Assembly (NCBI RefSeq): GCF_000143415.4
Contig: NW_003314283.1
Coordinates: 1,354,330-1,418,329, forward strand
Length of the DNA stretch: 64,000 bases
From: Selaginella moellendorffii
Taxonomy: Eukaryota; Streptophyta; Lycopodiopsida; Selaginellales; Selaginellaceae
Reading direction: 5' to 3'
A program made the translations under genes and the position numbers. This document shows positions 42,651-53,691 of this stretch, piece after piece. The notes under the pieces were generated by a model. The model had not been told where the DNA came from and did no database searches. It saw only the letters and a program-made list of their open reading frames with translations. The stretch's first letter is position 1; the number at the start of each line of letters is the position of its first letter.

Positions 42651-43949
42651 TCTATTACTCTACATTTTTTATAAACTATATTTATATGTTATCTCTTTTG
42701 TTAAGAGAAAAATAAGCCTCCAAATAAAACACAAGATTAATAAAAACATGAAAAACCAACTATTAACCAAAAAACATTTTACCTTTACGTAGCAATGACA
42801 GTTGTAATCTTAAGACTGACACAATGTTTCAAAACAAAAGCAATGAAAGAGGATTTGTAAAAGTATCACCTACTATATCCTAAGTAGTAACTAATTTTCC
42901 CACAACATTACATCAAATAAAACATATTGATAGTGTATGTTAACATACTTAGACTTCGAGTGAAGTTGACCAAAGCAATACTAAATTGATTATCATAGTA
43001 TAAAAACATGGGAGTGACAGAGGATATCCCAATTTAGTAAGTAGTTTATGAAACTATATAATTTCTCGAGTGGCTAAACTAGCTATAACATATTTTGCTT
43101 TTGTAAAAAATAATGTTATCCAATGTTTACACTTAAAAAAACTAAAAGACAACACTAGAATTTACATGAAAACATAAGCCACTTCTAGATTGACAAGAGT
43201 CATAAATTACACCAGCCCAATTTAAATCAGTGTAAACTGTTAATATCATAGAATGATTTTTAAATGCATATAAGTGATCCCATGATTAATAATTCCTTTA
43301 AGATATCAAAGAACTCATTTTTCCTCCCAATGGATAATTTATGAAGTTGTAAAATATTGTCTGAAAGAATTAGTAATATATATGATATCAAGCTGAGTAA
43401 CATTACTATGTACATTAAACTTTGACACTCTAAAACATTAGTAAAGGTAACAAAAAGAAATGTAAAGCTTTGGAGATGTAGGAATCAACTATAGTTTACA
43501 ATTCATCATTTTAAAATATCATTATTGATATAGTTAATAAAACATGAAAAATCATGTTTTAGAGCTGCTCCAAACCTAGTACCTCCTTCAAATACCAACT
43601 ACAATTTGACTACACTAAGATTTGAAGAGCTATCTTATAGATAAATATTAATTACCTTTCCTATTCCTCATTAATAATTGGTGTAGATTTTACACTTGCA
43701 AGTTTCTCTAATACCATACATAGTTCTCATGCTAATAAGTGGTGTGATTCTAAATATTATTCTTTAATTGCCAAAAATATATTCATTTTAAGCGGTTGTG
43801 AATGTAGGGGGTCTTAATCCAGTTTTATCTAATCTTTTTTGGTAAAAAAGATAAAATTCACTGTGCAAAGTAACATTTGTGGATCCAGCAGCTGGAATCA
43901 AGATGTCAGCCTACGCTTGACGTGAAGTTAAAGGGGGATTTAGTCTATT

Positions 43950-44690
43950 TTGTCTTTATTTGGATATATTTAATTAAGGATTACGTATTAGGGATTTCAT
44001 CAACTAAGGATTAAATTATATGTTCATTTTCATAGTGGCTCTCTTAAACATCATGTAAAGAGAGGATGGTGCCTCTATGAATTGATATTGTTAGGTGGTA
44101 TTGCATTTTTTTTTATATTCAATGTTTCTTTAATTTTTAGATTTCATAATAGTTAGAGCTTTTGAGTTCTTTCACAATATCTATTTTGAATATCTTGGAT
44201 TTTGAGTGGGGCTAAATTATCTTTAATTTTGATGATCAAAGTTATCTAGGCACGTTTTGAGTATTGTTTGATATCAAAGATTATCATTCAGTTGACAAAG
44301 ATTGTTAGAATAGGTCACAAAAGATAATAAATTGTCAAAAAAACTTATTAAAAAAGAGACAATTTTTGTCAATTGAACAACAATGCTCTTTGATATTGAA
44401 CAATACTCAAAATATGGTCTAGATCATCTTAATCATCAAAATCAAGGATAGTTTGATACTAAAGAATTTGGAAAACTCTCATAGCCACTATGAAATCCAA
44501 AAATGTTAGAACAAAGCCAAATATTAAATCTCAGAAACATATGGAATGCCAAATCATTTAACAAGATCAATCTGTGAAGGCACAATCCTCTCTCTAGAGA
44601 AAGGATAATGATGTTTGAAAGAGCCATAATGAAAACTAATATATCCAAAATAATCACTTCAACCAGATAAAAGCTGTCATGTCCACCCTA
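43950..44690. repeat. long imperfect inverted repeat (hairpin or foldback element)
   Basis: Arms of roughly 300 bp (about 44015-44310 and 44360-44660, with weaker similarity further out) are complementary with many mismatches and small indels. The best core pairs ttttgagtattg with caatactcaaaa (around 44257 and 44403), and gctctcttaaacatcat with its diverged complement. The loop is only about 50 bp. No ORF or TSD was identified. Confidence 0.75.
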
Positions 44691-45149
44691 AAAAATCACC
44701 ATAACAGATCAATCATGGTAGTATTCAAGGTACATGAGAGTGATGATGTAGTCATCAAAAAAAAAAAAAACAGAATGGTTAAAAAAGATATAAACCTAAG
44801 TACCTTTGTGAATTATAGTAATTTTCAAAAAGCACGAATCTCGTTATGTGAACTGAATTCCTAAGGATTCAGTAAGTGGTTCAAAATTTTACTATTCATA
44901 TGTTTCTTGCTATAGCTGTTGAATTTAATTACAACATTCATCAAATAAATGTGAAGTCAATGTTTATTAATGTGATTTACAAGAGGAGATATATATACAA
45001 CAATCAGAAGGATATGTTGTCTTTGCTAAGAACATTTAGTATGTAAGTCTTATGGACTAGAATAAGTAGCATGTGCTTAAGATTTATTTATTTTTATATG
45101 GAGAAAAGTTTCAAAACTAAATATTTATATGTAAATTCAAATATTATTT

Positions 45150-46000
45150 TAAAGGGGCACCGTGCTTATTGCTTTTTATATCGATGATATTATTTTTATG
45201 ATGAATAACTTGAGTTTTTTTTTAATCAATTTTAAGTCTCAATTTAAGCATAACTTTTGATATGGTCAATAGTGGCTCTATACACTATTGCTTAGACATT
45301 GAGTTCATACATAATCTTGATCAAGGTATTTCCTTTAATTTTTTTTCTGAATTTCATTAAGGTTATCTTATTTAATCTGGCTCTATTGCACTACATTCTT
45401 CTATGAAACTTTCCTATATTTTGGAATGATGGATTATATTGTAGTCAAATTTTACATCTCCATATTTTATTCACTTTACTATATTAGGGTTATTTGGCTT
45501 AGATTCTTAGGGCAATGATGGAGCAAAATTAGTTCTTCAATACTTTTAATCATGGCCTATACTCGTTTTGGAACTTGTTCAATGATATTAATAGTTTATA
45601 TTGATTCAGATTGGGCTAGTGCAATTTATCAATCTGCAAGTGGCTCCTATATTTACATAAATTTTTGTGTTCTTTTTAGTTTTTATATGTGAACATTATA
45701 TAGCAATATTTGCTATAGAAGCAGAATATGTTATAGTTAGTATGGCCACTCAAGAAATCATATAACTTCATAAATTACTTATGACTTCAAACATCCTTTA
45801 TCACTCCCTAAATCTTTATATTGTGATAATAAATTTATTATTGTTTTGGCCAAATATCTAAATTTTCACTCAATTTTAAATATATTAATACACATACTAT
45901 TTCTATATTCATGAAAGAAGGTTGCCATTATGGAATTAGTTACTACACAGGATATAGTGGCTAGTATTTTTACAAAGTCTCTTTTGTTATCTTTGTTTTT
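45150..46000 (+). mobile_element. decayed Ty1/copia reverse transcriptase-RNase H remnant
   Basis: Broken frames read IAFYIDDIIF (the YVDD box), then LDIEFIHN, DSDWASAIYQSASGSY, AIEAEYVIVSMATQE and LYCDNKFIIVLAK. All are in the order expected for the C-terminal copia RT and RNase H. Strong AT drift and stops show it is old. Confidence 0.8.
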
Positions 46001-46199
46001 GATTTGTATATAACTTTTTCTGGTATGATATTTTAAATTAGTTTTTAGTTATTAATTGGCTACAATCAGATTGGTTTCAATATTGTTGTTTTATATAAGC
46101 TAGGGTTTCAGGCTAATCAAATATACACATTTTTATAATTCATTTCCATACACTCTATATTATATTTTTAAAGAGAAAATATAAAGAAAATATAAAATT

Positions 46200-46350
46200 G
46201 TGCTCATAAAAGGTGCTTGATAACTCCTCCAGAACAAAAAGCTATCAAGTCTAAATGGGTTTTAAGGTTAAAACTCATGCTAACAGTTCTTTTGATAAGT
46301 TTAAAGCTCGGTTAGCTGCAAAAGGATATTTGTAAGTTGTTAGTGTTGAT
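46200..46350 (+). mobile_element. copia reverse transcriptase N-terminal fragment, out of order
   Basis: IKSKWVLR and DKFKARLAAKG match the start of copia RT, yet they lie downstream of the RNase H remnant. So this is either a second insertion or a rearranged one. Confidence 0.7.
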
Positions 46351-46429
46351 TTTTTATTATTTCCAACTAAAGATTAATCCTTAGTTGACGTGGACTTAAA
46401 TATGTCCAGATATATTATCAATCACATCG

Positions 46430-46490
46430 GAAGAAAATAGGGTATAGCGTTGTCAGCCAAGTGGATTTTGAGGAAGTAATATTCGATGGA
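46430..46490 (+). pseudogene. decayed FolD copy, exon 6 remnant
   Basis: Reads tatagcgttgtcagccaag then tggattttgaggaagt, matching the [12 protein letters not shown] coding part of FolD exon 6. It is followed by sequence shared with the FolD 3' flank. Confidence 0.75.
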
Positions 46491-46710
46491 TCATTCATGC
46501 ATTTGTCCAAACCCAAGGTAGCAATCAAGAAGGAACAGGAACTTTTCCGAGAATAATCTCACTTGTATTGACTTGTCGGTCCAGTGAGTTGAGAAATCTT
46601 CTCAGTGGAACTGAATCTTCTTTTTGGTGGACTGAAAGCGCGTTCTTTCGTAATAAAGTCTTCCGAGGTGAGCTACTCCTTTTGATTTCTACAGTGTTTC
46701 TTCATTGGCT

Positions 46711-47776
46711 ATGGTGTGCGGATCCGAGACTACTCTTGCTAAGCTGCGTGATGGACGATCTCTTGCTTACATCGAGTATGGCATTGAAAGAAAACTGGCC
46801 ACCCACAAAGTGATCGTCATCCATGGACTTGCGAGTTCCCGCCACCATCGTCTCCCCTGCTCAGAGGTTCTTTTCCTAAGTTTCCTATCAATCTCTCAGG
46901 GCTTTGTGTTTCTCTGTTTGTCCAGAAAGTTGTCAAGGAGCTCGGAGTTTGTTTGGTCGGATTCGACAGGGCTGGCTATGGAGAGAGTGATCCAAATCCA
47001 CAGCGCTCGATCAGATCTGATGTCTCGGATATCGAAGAGCTAGCAGATCATCTGCAGCTTGGTGACAAGTTCTACATTGTAGCCACTTCCATCGGCGGCT
47101 ACTCTGCTTGGGGATGCCTGAAGTACATACCGCACAGGTTCTATCCTCTAGATTTTTCTCCGAGTCTTCTGAGAGTTTTTGTACTTTCCAGAATTGCTGG
47201 AGTCTCGATGATCGCTCCAGCAGTGAACTTCTGGTGGCCAGGCTTGCCACAAGATCTGTCAAAACAAGCACTTAGCTCTCGAGTGCTTTTGGATAGCTTG
47301 ATCTTGAATGCAGTCCATCATACTCCATGGCTTCTCAACTGGTGGAGCTTTCCATCCGGTCCTATGCATCTCGACGAGGTAGACATCAAAATTCTCACGG
47401 AATCTCCAATCATAAAGGTGAGAACTTTTGCTACAAAACATTCCAATCCATATGACCATTTCTTTTTTCTTCTCAGGAGATAAGTTTGCAAGCTACGCAG
47501 CGATCTCATCGTCAATCTCTCAACAAAGACATGCTCCTCCAATTCGGAAAGTGGGAGTTTGATCCGCTCGAGCTCCAGGAGCCCGGAGATTTTCGCGTCT
47601 CGATCTGGCAAGGCGATCGAGACTATCCAGTCCCAGTGGAGCTGCAGCGATTCGTCCACAAAAAGCTTCCATGGCTCGACTATCACGAAATCGCGGGCGT
47701 CGGCCACTTGGTCGTGCTTGTTCCAGGCTATGGAGACGAGATCATCTCCAATCTCGTGCTCCCTCGCGAAATCTAA
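46711..47776 (+). CDS. alpha/beta hydrolase 1
   Basis: Four exons: 46711-46866, 46926-47137, 47192-47417, 47477-47776, giving 297 aa. Motifs: KVIVIHGLASSRHH (oxyanion strand), FDRAGYGESDP, nucleophile elbow ATSIGG (Gly-x-Ser-x-Gly with the first Gly replaced by Ala), acid WQGDRDYPVP and catalytic His GVGHLV. The triad Ser-Asp-His is present. There is no membrane anchor, unlike the next gene. The substrate is unknown. It lies 84 bp upstream of hydrolase 2, same strand, as a tandem pair. A dead relative is at 39555-39812. Confidence 0.85.
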
Positions 47777-47860
47777 ACGATTTAAAATTTTAAATTAACT
47801 TTCGCGCTCTAGTTTGAGTGTTCTTACTATTTCTCTAGGTCTAGAGTAGAGAGCTCGGCT

Positions 47861-49159
47861 ATGGCGGTAGATCTTCTCGCTTCAGTCGGAGGTATGTGCA
47901 TTTCAATCCCATCCAGGAATCGCGATCCAGTAGCTTCTCAGGTCCCTGGCCGACAGTGGTGGCGCTAGCCGCTGGAATTATCATACCCTGGATCTACTTG
48001 CTGCTCAAGCCGCCGCCGCCCAAGATCTGTGGAACGCGGCGCGGCCCTCCCATCACGGCTCCTCGAATCCGACTTCGCGATGGCCGATACATGGCTTACA
48101 AGGAGCAGGGAGTTCCAAAGGATCTGGCCAAGCACAAGGTGATCTTTGTGCATCCATTCTCGGGATCTCGGCACAGCTTGTTGCAAATCTCACAGGTACG
48201 CAAGCTACATTTTTGCTAGCGGGGAAAGCTCTTGAAATTCTTCGTGCTTCTTTGCTTTCTGGTGGCCACGAACGAACATACGCAACTATCACAGGAAGTT
48301 TTGGAGGGACTAAGTGTGTATATGGTAGCTTTCGACAGGGCTGGCTATGGCGAGAGCGATCCATTCCCAGAGAGAAGCGTCAAGAGTGAAGCTCTGGATA
48401 TCCAGGAGCTCGCGGACCAGCTCCAGCTCGGGCAGAAGTTCTACGTTGTTGGGCTTTCCATGGGAGGATATCCGTGCTGGGCTTGTCTCAAGCATATACC
48501 ACACAGGTAAGTAGTTCTATCGCATCGAGAGAGATCGATCTAAGTTCTTCCTTGTTTGGTTTTCTAGGCTGGCTGGAGTTGCTATGATGGCTCCAGTGGT
48601 GAATTACTGGTGGCCTAGTGCTAGCAAGGAGATCTCTGGCGAGGCCTTCTCCTCGCGGCCCCTGGGTGACAAGATAACTCTCCGGATCGCTCACTACGCG
48701 CCATGGTTGATGCATACCTGGTCCAAGCAAACTTTTCTTCCATCGTTCCTGAATGGCATCGGCAAGGAGAAGTTCATGAACAAGATGGACTTGGAGATCA
48801 CAGCAGCCAGGAAGAACGCTGGAATTCCTGTAAGTTATTGGGATCACTTTGATTGACTTAGAACTTACTCTCGGTTTTCCTAGCATCAAGAGACCGCGAT
48901 CCAGCAGGGAACATCCGAGTCACTGCACAGAGATCTCGCCGTGGGGTTTGGAAAATGGGATTTCTTCCTCGCAAACGCCGGCGTTCCAGTTCACGTATTC
49001 CAAGGCGACGAAGACAATCTAGTCCCAGTGAGTATCCAGAGACACGTCGCGGAGAAACTTCCATGGATCAACTATCACGAGCTCCCTGGCGTTGGACACT
49101 TGCTGGATTTCGTTCCAGGATTAAACGACAAGGTTCTTACAACACTTTTAGCTTCGTGA
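47861..49159 (+). CDS. alpha/beta hydrolase 2, N-terminally anchored
   Basis: Five exons: 47861-47891, 47942-48195, 48295-48506, 48568-48829, 48884-49159, 344 aa. A hydrophobic segment (VVALAAGIIIPWIYLLL) at about residues 15-32 suggests a membrane anchor. Then come RLRDGRYMAYKEQG, VIFVHPFSGSRH, FDRAGYGESDP, canonical nucleophile GLSMGG, acid FQGDEDNLVP and His GVGHLL. It shares the exon boundaries of hydrolase 1 (after CLKxIPHR, for instance), so the two arose by tandem duplication. Enzymatic substrate unknown. Confidence 0.87.
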
Positions 49160-49213
49160 TCGATCGACTTGTTTATAAGTTTCGTGTAAACAAAGACTAT
49201 GAGGAACACTAGA

Positions 49214-49918
49214 CTATTCCGTCCAAGGCTTGCGCGGGGTGGAATCATCCTCCACTAAACAAAAGCTTGGATCCACCTTTCTCATTTCTTTGAGGCCAAG
49301 CTCGTAAATCTCCCGGGAATTGGTCTTCGATTCAAGGTAGAGTTTCTCCATAGCTTCCACCAGTGTCAACTTTTTCCTCCAGCCGTGAGAGTCTTCCATA
49401 CACTTGAGAATTATCCCCAAGGCACGAACAAGGTTGTTCTTCCTCCTCATCTCATACACTTTCGCAACATCTGTGATCACCTCATGCTCGTTGTAGATTC
49501 GCTCGTAAACTTTGAGCAAATTCCTCTCTTCTCCAATCCGAGCGTTTGCCTTTGTATCATCCACCAGGATTGCCCTCTCCATACAAAGGCCCTCCACACG
49601 ACCCTCGAGAATCTTAGCTTTAAGGGGAATATCCATCACCACCCCGAGCTTGGACAAGGCATGTCCAAATCTCTCCCTGGCAATCGAATCAAGCCTGGAA
49701 ACCAGCTCCATGCTTCTCTGTACGTGGCCCAAGCTATAGAAATGGATGCAAACATTGGGCATCTTGTCCAGAGCCACTAGAAACTCGAGAGCTCCATGAG
49801 CAAACTGGTAAGAAAGTTCCCCCATTACAAATGGCCCTCTTGGATAGAGTAGTGTTTCGTCGATGTCGACGAACACATCCACCCTCTTGGGTCGCCAAAT
49901 CTTCCTGAGTAGATCCAT
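49214..49918 (-). CDS. HAD-superfamily-like protein
   Basis: Single exon, 234 aa from ATG 49918 (MDLLRKIWRP). VDVFVDIDETLLY gives the DxD nucleophile motif of HAD phosphatases (FCP1/NIF type begins DLDETL). AILVDDTKANA is the likely C-terminal DD metal motif. The middle resembles the FCP/NIF fold in spacing (HFYSLG in place of the usual motif II Thr/Ser region). No membrane span. Specific role unknown. It converges on hydrolase 2, with 54 bp between their stop codons. A ~80-bp related fragment lies near 53256-53340. Confidence 0.7.
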   Translation of the reverse strand: MDLLRKIWRPKRVDVFVDIDETLLYPRGPFVMGELSYQFAHGALEFLVALDKMPNVCIHFYSLGHVQRSMELVSRLDSIARERFGHALSKLGVVMDIPLKAKILEGRVEGLCMERAILVDDTKANARIGEERNLLKVYERIYNEHEVITDVAKVYEMRRKNNLVRALGIILKCMEDSHGWRKKLTLVEAMEKLYLESKTNSREIYELGLKEMRKVDPSFCLVEDDSTPRKPWTE

Positions 49919-50031
49919 ATCAACTCGCAAACCCTAACCCTAAATTTATAGCGTAGCCAACCTAAAATCTATAATTAATTAAAGGTAAACTTAAAAGCTA
50001 CCTCATCATGCCACATCAGCATGTGCTAGGG

Positions 50032-50053
50032 GTCTCTCTCTCTCTCTCTCTCT
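50032..50053. repeat. (TC)n microsatellite
   Basis: Short dinucleotide run just upstream of the PPR gene. Confidence 0.8.
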
Positions 50054-50093
50054 GTGCTGTCTCATGACAAGTGGATGATCGTACCTCCGTTCC

Positions 50094-52844
50094 TTGATTC
50101 TGGCATCTCGCATTTTTTGGAATGATCTTCGCCTCTCAGGATCGCGGGATCCATACCACAGTTGCGTCCAGCTACTGCGGGAGAGCAGCAGCGCCAGAGC
50201 TTTGCTCGCCGGGAAGCGTGTGCACGAATTCATCCAGGAAAGAAGATGGAGCCACGATCGATTGCTGGGGAATCTCCTTGTCCAGATGTATGGAGCTTGC
50301 GGCTGCGTGGAGGAGGCCAAGGCTGTGTTCGAGGGGATTCACGGGAGGAACGTTTTCTCGTGGAATCTCATGCTTCTGGCATATGCCCAGAATGGGTATT
50401 TTCTGGGTGGAAGAAAAGCATTCGACCAGATGCCCAGCTGGGACGTTGTCTCTTGGAGCACTTTGGTGACGTTTTTCTGCCAAACAGGTGACATTCATTC
50501 AGCAAAGAATGCATTCGATTGCATGCCTCAGAGAGAACTTTTGTCGTGGAACACTTTACTTGCAGCAAATGCCAGAAATGGGCAAATACACGACGTGCAA
50601 GGGATGTTTGTTCGAATGCCCGCGCACAGCCTAGCTTCGTGGAACTCAATAATCACTCTCGTCTCGGACAGCACGAACGCTAACTATGCAAGCTATATAT
50701 TTGCGGCAATGCCCAGTCGAGACGAGATTTCCTGGAATTCTATGCTTTCTGTATATACCCAAGCCGGGCATATGGACTCGGCAAAAGCGCTCTTTGATTT
50801 TTTCCCTGCATGGAACTTGAGGGCTTGGAACGCGATGATCACAGCTTACGCTCAGATTCCTGCTTGCTCCCAGGACTCGAGACTGACCTTTGAGAGCAGT
50901 CCGCAGCGAGACTCTGTGTCGTGGAACGGATTGATCCGAGCTCTTGCAGACGATCACGTTGCTCGGCAGGCCGTGTTTGATGCAATGCCACAGCGAGACG
51001 TTGTTTCGTGGACCTCCATGGTCCAGGCGAGCTTGGATCAAGGCTTGTTTGATCCTGCTAGAGAGCTCTTTGATGCTATGCCTTCCAAGAATGTTGTGAC
51101 TTGGACGATGGTAGTCACAGCGTTTGCGGAGTGGAGCAGCGAGCTTCTGGATCGAGCGGAGTGGATCTTCCACCGGATGCCGCAGCACAACTTAGTGACT
51201 TGGAATGTGATGCTCTCGGGTTTCGCACAGAACGGGAAAGTTGACAATGCCAAGCTCATGTTTGAGAGCCTTCCAGCGAGAGATACTGTTTCGTGGAACA
51301 CGATGATGAGCTCGTACAGTGCCACCGGTGGGTTTCTGGAGGAATCGAGGGACTTGTTCTTCCGGATTCCTCGCAGGGATTTAGTTTCTTGGAACTCGAT
51401 GCTTGTGGCTCTCGTCTTAAACGATGATCTTGCTGGTTCGAGGACGGTGTTTGATTTGATGCCTCGAAGAGATGTCGTGAGCTGGAAGATCTTGATCCAG
51501 GGTTATGCTCAAGAGGGCGATATGGATCGAGCGAGAGGCTTGTTGGAGAGCGGGATTTATGCTCTTGGTTCATCATCCAGTGGACTGATTTGGTCGATCT
51601 TGCTTCGAGGATACAGCTCCAATGGCTTGAGTATAGAGGCGTTCGAGCTCTTGAAGAGGATGGACCTGGAAGGTGTCAAGCTCATTAGCAGTTCTTACAC
51701 TGCTCTTCTCGACGCTTGCTCGGGCCCCGAGTTCTTGGAACTCGGCAAAGAAACTCATGCTAGAGTTTTGTTCTCGGGACTCGACAAAGATCCCTGCGTG
51801 GTGAGCTCGCTCATCGTCATGTACGGGAAGTGTGGAAGCTTGCATGACGCGGTGACGACGTACAGCCGGCTTGATCGACCAGACGTGGTTTGCTCCAACT
51901 CGATGATCACAGCTTACATCCACAATAGTCGCATGGCAGAAGCTCAGGGCGTCGTCGAGAGTATGGTTGATCCGAGCGTGGAGAGTTGGAACATACTCCT
52001 CCACGGCTATGGCCAGAACAGAAATCTCGAAGAGGCAAAGCTTTTGTTCGACAAGCTTCACGAGCGTGATGCTATGTCGTGGAGCTCGATCTTGTGTGCG
52101 TACGTAGCAGCCGGTCTTGGAGCCGAGGCTTTGATGACCTTCCGAGAGATGGACTTGGAAGGCTTCAGGCCTAGCACGAAATGCTTGGTCGCTGTTCTAG
52201 ACGCCTGTGGCTCTCTCCTGGGTGATTTTGCTCACTGCAAGATCGTCCACTCGAGCATAGCCGAGGCTGGATTGGATCGGCTCAAGGGCGTGGAGACCTC
52301 GATCATCAGCATGTACTCAAGGTGTGGAAGCCTGCGAGTTGCGAGAGAGATCTTTGACAAGCGCCCTCAAGAGCTTCGAGCTCGCTGGAGCTCGATGATC
52401 GCCGGCTACGCTCAAAACGGCCATGCGCGCGAAGCTCTCGATCTATTCAGGCAAATGCTGCTCGACGGAGTGGAGCCAAACTCGATCACGCTCGTCTCGA
52501 TCATCTCCGCGTGTAGCCACACCGGAGCTCTGGGAGATGGTCTCCGCTGCTTCGGAAGCTTGAGGCAAGACTTCAACATCGTTGCCTCGGATGATATCTA
52601 CAAGTGCGTGGTGGACGTTCTGGGACGAGCCGGGATGCTGAGCGAGGCCGAGGAGTTCATCTCTGCGATGATGCCATTCGAAGCCGATAGCTGCACTTGG
52701 ATGAGCTTGCTGGGGAGCTGTAGAAGCCATGGCGATGTCAGGAGAGGCCAAAAGATCGCGGCTATGGAGTTTGAAGCTTGGTCGCCAACTTCTTCCACCT
52801 TTGTGCTTCTTTCCAACTTGTGTATTCCTGGGAAAAGTTTATAG
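50094..52844 (+). CDS. Pentatricopeptide repeat protein, S-rich PLS class, E region truncated
   Basis: An open frame of about 916 codons filled with back-to-back repeats of about 31 residues, many carrying the S-type VSWNxM core (RNVFSWNLMLLAYAQNG, RDVVSWTSMVQASLDQG, HNLVTWNVMLSGFAQNG), then P/L-type repeats towards the C-terminus. Such proteins bind organellar RNA and guide C-to-U editing, which is extreme in Selaginella. The N-terminal SCVQLLRESSSARALLAGKRVH is typical of this class, but no in-frame ATG precedes it (TGA at 50076; first in-frame Met is in LVQMYG). A start may lie in an upstream exon or have been lost. The C-terminus enters the E motif (FVLLSNL) and stops, with no DYW deaminase. 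Confidence 0.8.
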   Translation: MILASRIFWNDLRLSGSRDPYHSCVQLLRESSSARALLAGKRVHEFIQERRWSHDRLLGNLLVQMYGACGCVEEAKAVFEGIHGRNVFSWNLMLLAYAQNGYFLGGRKAFDQMPSWDVVSWSTLVTFFCQTGDIHSAKNAFDCMPQRELLSWNTLLAANARNGQIHDVQGMFVRMPAHSLASWNSIITLVSDSTNANYASYIFAAMPSRDEISWNSMLSVYTQAGHMDSAKALFDFFPAWNLRAWNAMITAYAQIPACSQDSRLTFESSPQRDSVSWNGLIRALADDHVARQAVFDAMPQRDVVSWTSMVQASLDQGLFDPARELFDAMPSKNVVTWTMVVTAFAEWSSELLDRAEWIFHRMPQHNLVTWNVMLSGFAQNGKVDNAKLMFESLPARDTVSWNTMMSSYSATGGFLEESRDLFFRIPRRDLVSWNSMLVALVLNDDLAGSRTVFDLMPRRDVVSWKILIQGYAQEGDMDRARGLLESGIYALGSSSSGLIWSILLRGYSSNGLSIEAFELLKRMDLEGVKLISSSYTALLDACSGPEFLELGKETHARVLFSGLDKDPCVVSSLIVMYGKCGSLHDAVTTYSRLDRPDVVCSNSMITAYIHNSRMAEAQGVVESMVDPSVESWNILLHGYGQNRNLEEAKLLFDKLHERDAMSWSSILCAYVAAGLGAEALMTFREMDLEGFRPSTKCLVAVLDACGSLLGDFAHCKIVHSSIAEAGLDRLKGVETSIISMYSRCGSLRVAREIFDKRPQELRARWSSMIAGYAQNGHAREALDLFRQMLLDGVEPNSITLVSIISACSHTGALGDGLRCFGSLRQDFNIVASDDIYKCVVDVLGRAGMLSEAEEFISAMMPFEADSCTWMSLLGSCRSHGDVRRGQKIAAMEFEAWSPTSSTFVLLSNLCIPGKSL

Positions 52845-53691
52845 TTTGGTGGAGTTTCCAATTGGAAAGGTAGAACCACTGACATCTATTATGACGGAAA
52901 TAACGCTCCATGAAGAACGTTCTAAAAATCTCCACCACTTGGTTTGGTGAAGATCACGGGCGAGAGAGTTATTATGTTGTCGATTTAGCTGGATACCAAA
53001 AGCGATAGCAAGCCTCACCATTTTATTTGAAAAATGAGAAGAGAAAACTTGTTGATCTCAGCTAAAAACTTTTTACTGACTAGCAAAGAGTCATCAACAT
53101 ATAGACATAGAATCATCTCCCACTTTCTCATAAACATTTTTTAAGCTTGTTTTAAGGCTTTGTGTTCCTCACAGTTTCACTTGATAGCCCTTAGACTCTA
53201 TCTAGAGTTTTTCCTCAAGATCTAGCTGTTTTATATGTTGCTCCACTTGGTTGAATAAATTCATATTTCACCTCGCCCTCATTGTCATAAACTTTGAACA
53301 AATTCCTCTCTTCTCCCACAAAATTTCATCCATCACAAGAGAATACTAGGGTTACGCGTCACCGCCTCAAGCTTGCGCCACTAAGAAAGTTCAAAAGATG
53401 TGTTAGCCTAATCCTAGCAAAGCCAAACCTATATTAAAAAGTGACGATATTTGTGTGAAGCTTCAAACAAATGACACGCGGTAAATTCTCATTCACCCGT
53501 TTAATTTTATCTTTGACCCCGTCCTTTTTCTTTTGAGAGGCAGGCTTTCGCGAGCTCAGTCACGGATCCCTTGGCGACGATTCAGCTGGACCGAAAAGCT
53601 TCTCTAGTCCCGGGCAAGCACAGCGCGATAGGTGTGCTCGATCAATCGCTCGCTCCATCGCTCAATCGCGCGCTCTCCGTGCGATTGATTG
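52845..53691. other. intergenic with copia and HAD-gene remnants
   Basis: On the minus strand about 53030-53180 reads a copia RT stretch (ILCLYVDD around the catalytic box), broken by stops. About 53256-53340 shares aaactttgaacaaattcctctcttctcc with the HAD gene (49514-49541 region). From about 53540 the sequence is GC-richer and is probably the promoter and leader of the TBL gene. Confidence 0.6.

Larger units (their letters stand above)
42660..46430. other. AT-rich insertion splitting the FolD remnant
   Basis: No gene is supported. It holds a long inverted repeat (about 43950-44690) and Ty1/copia remnants (45150-46000, 46200-46350). It lies between the exon-5 remnant and the exon-6 remnant (about 46430-46490) of the dead FolD copy. 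Confidence 0.7.
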
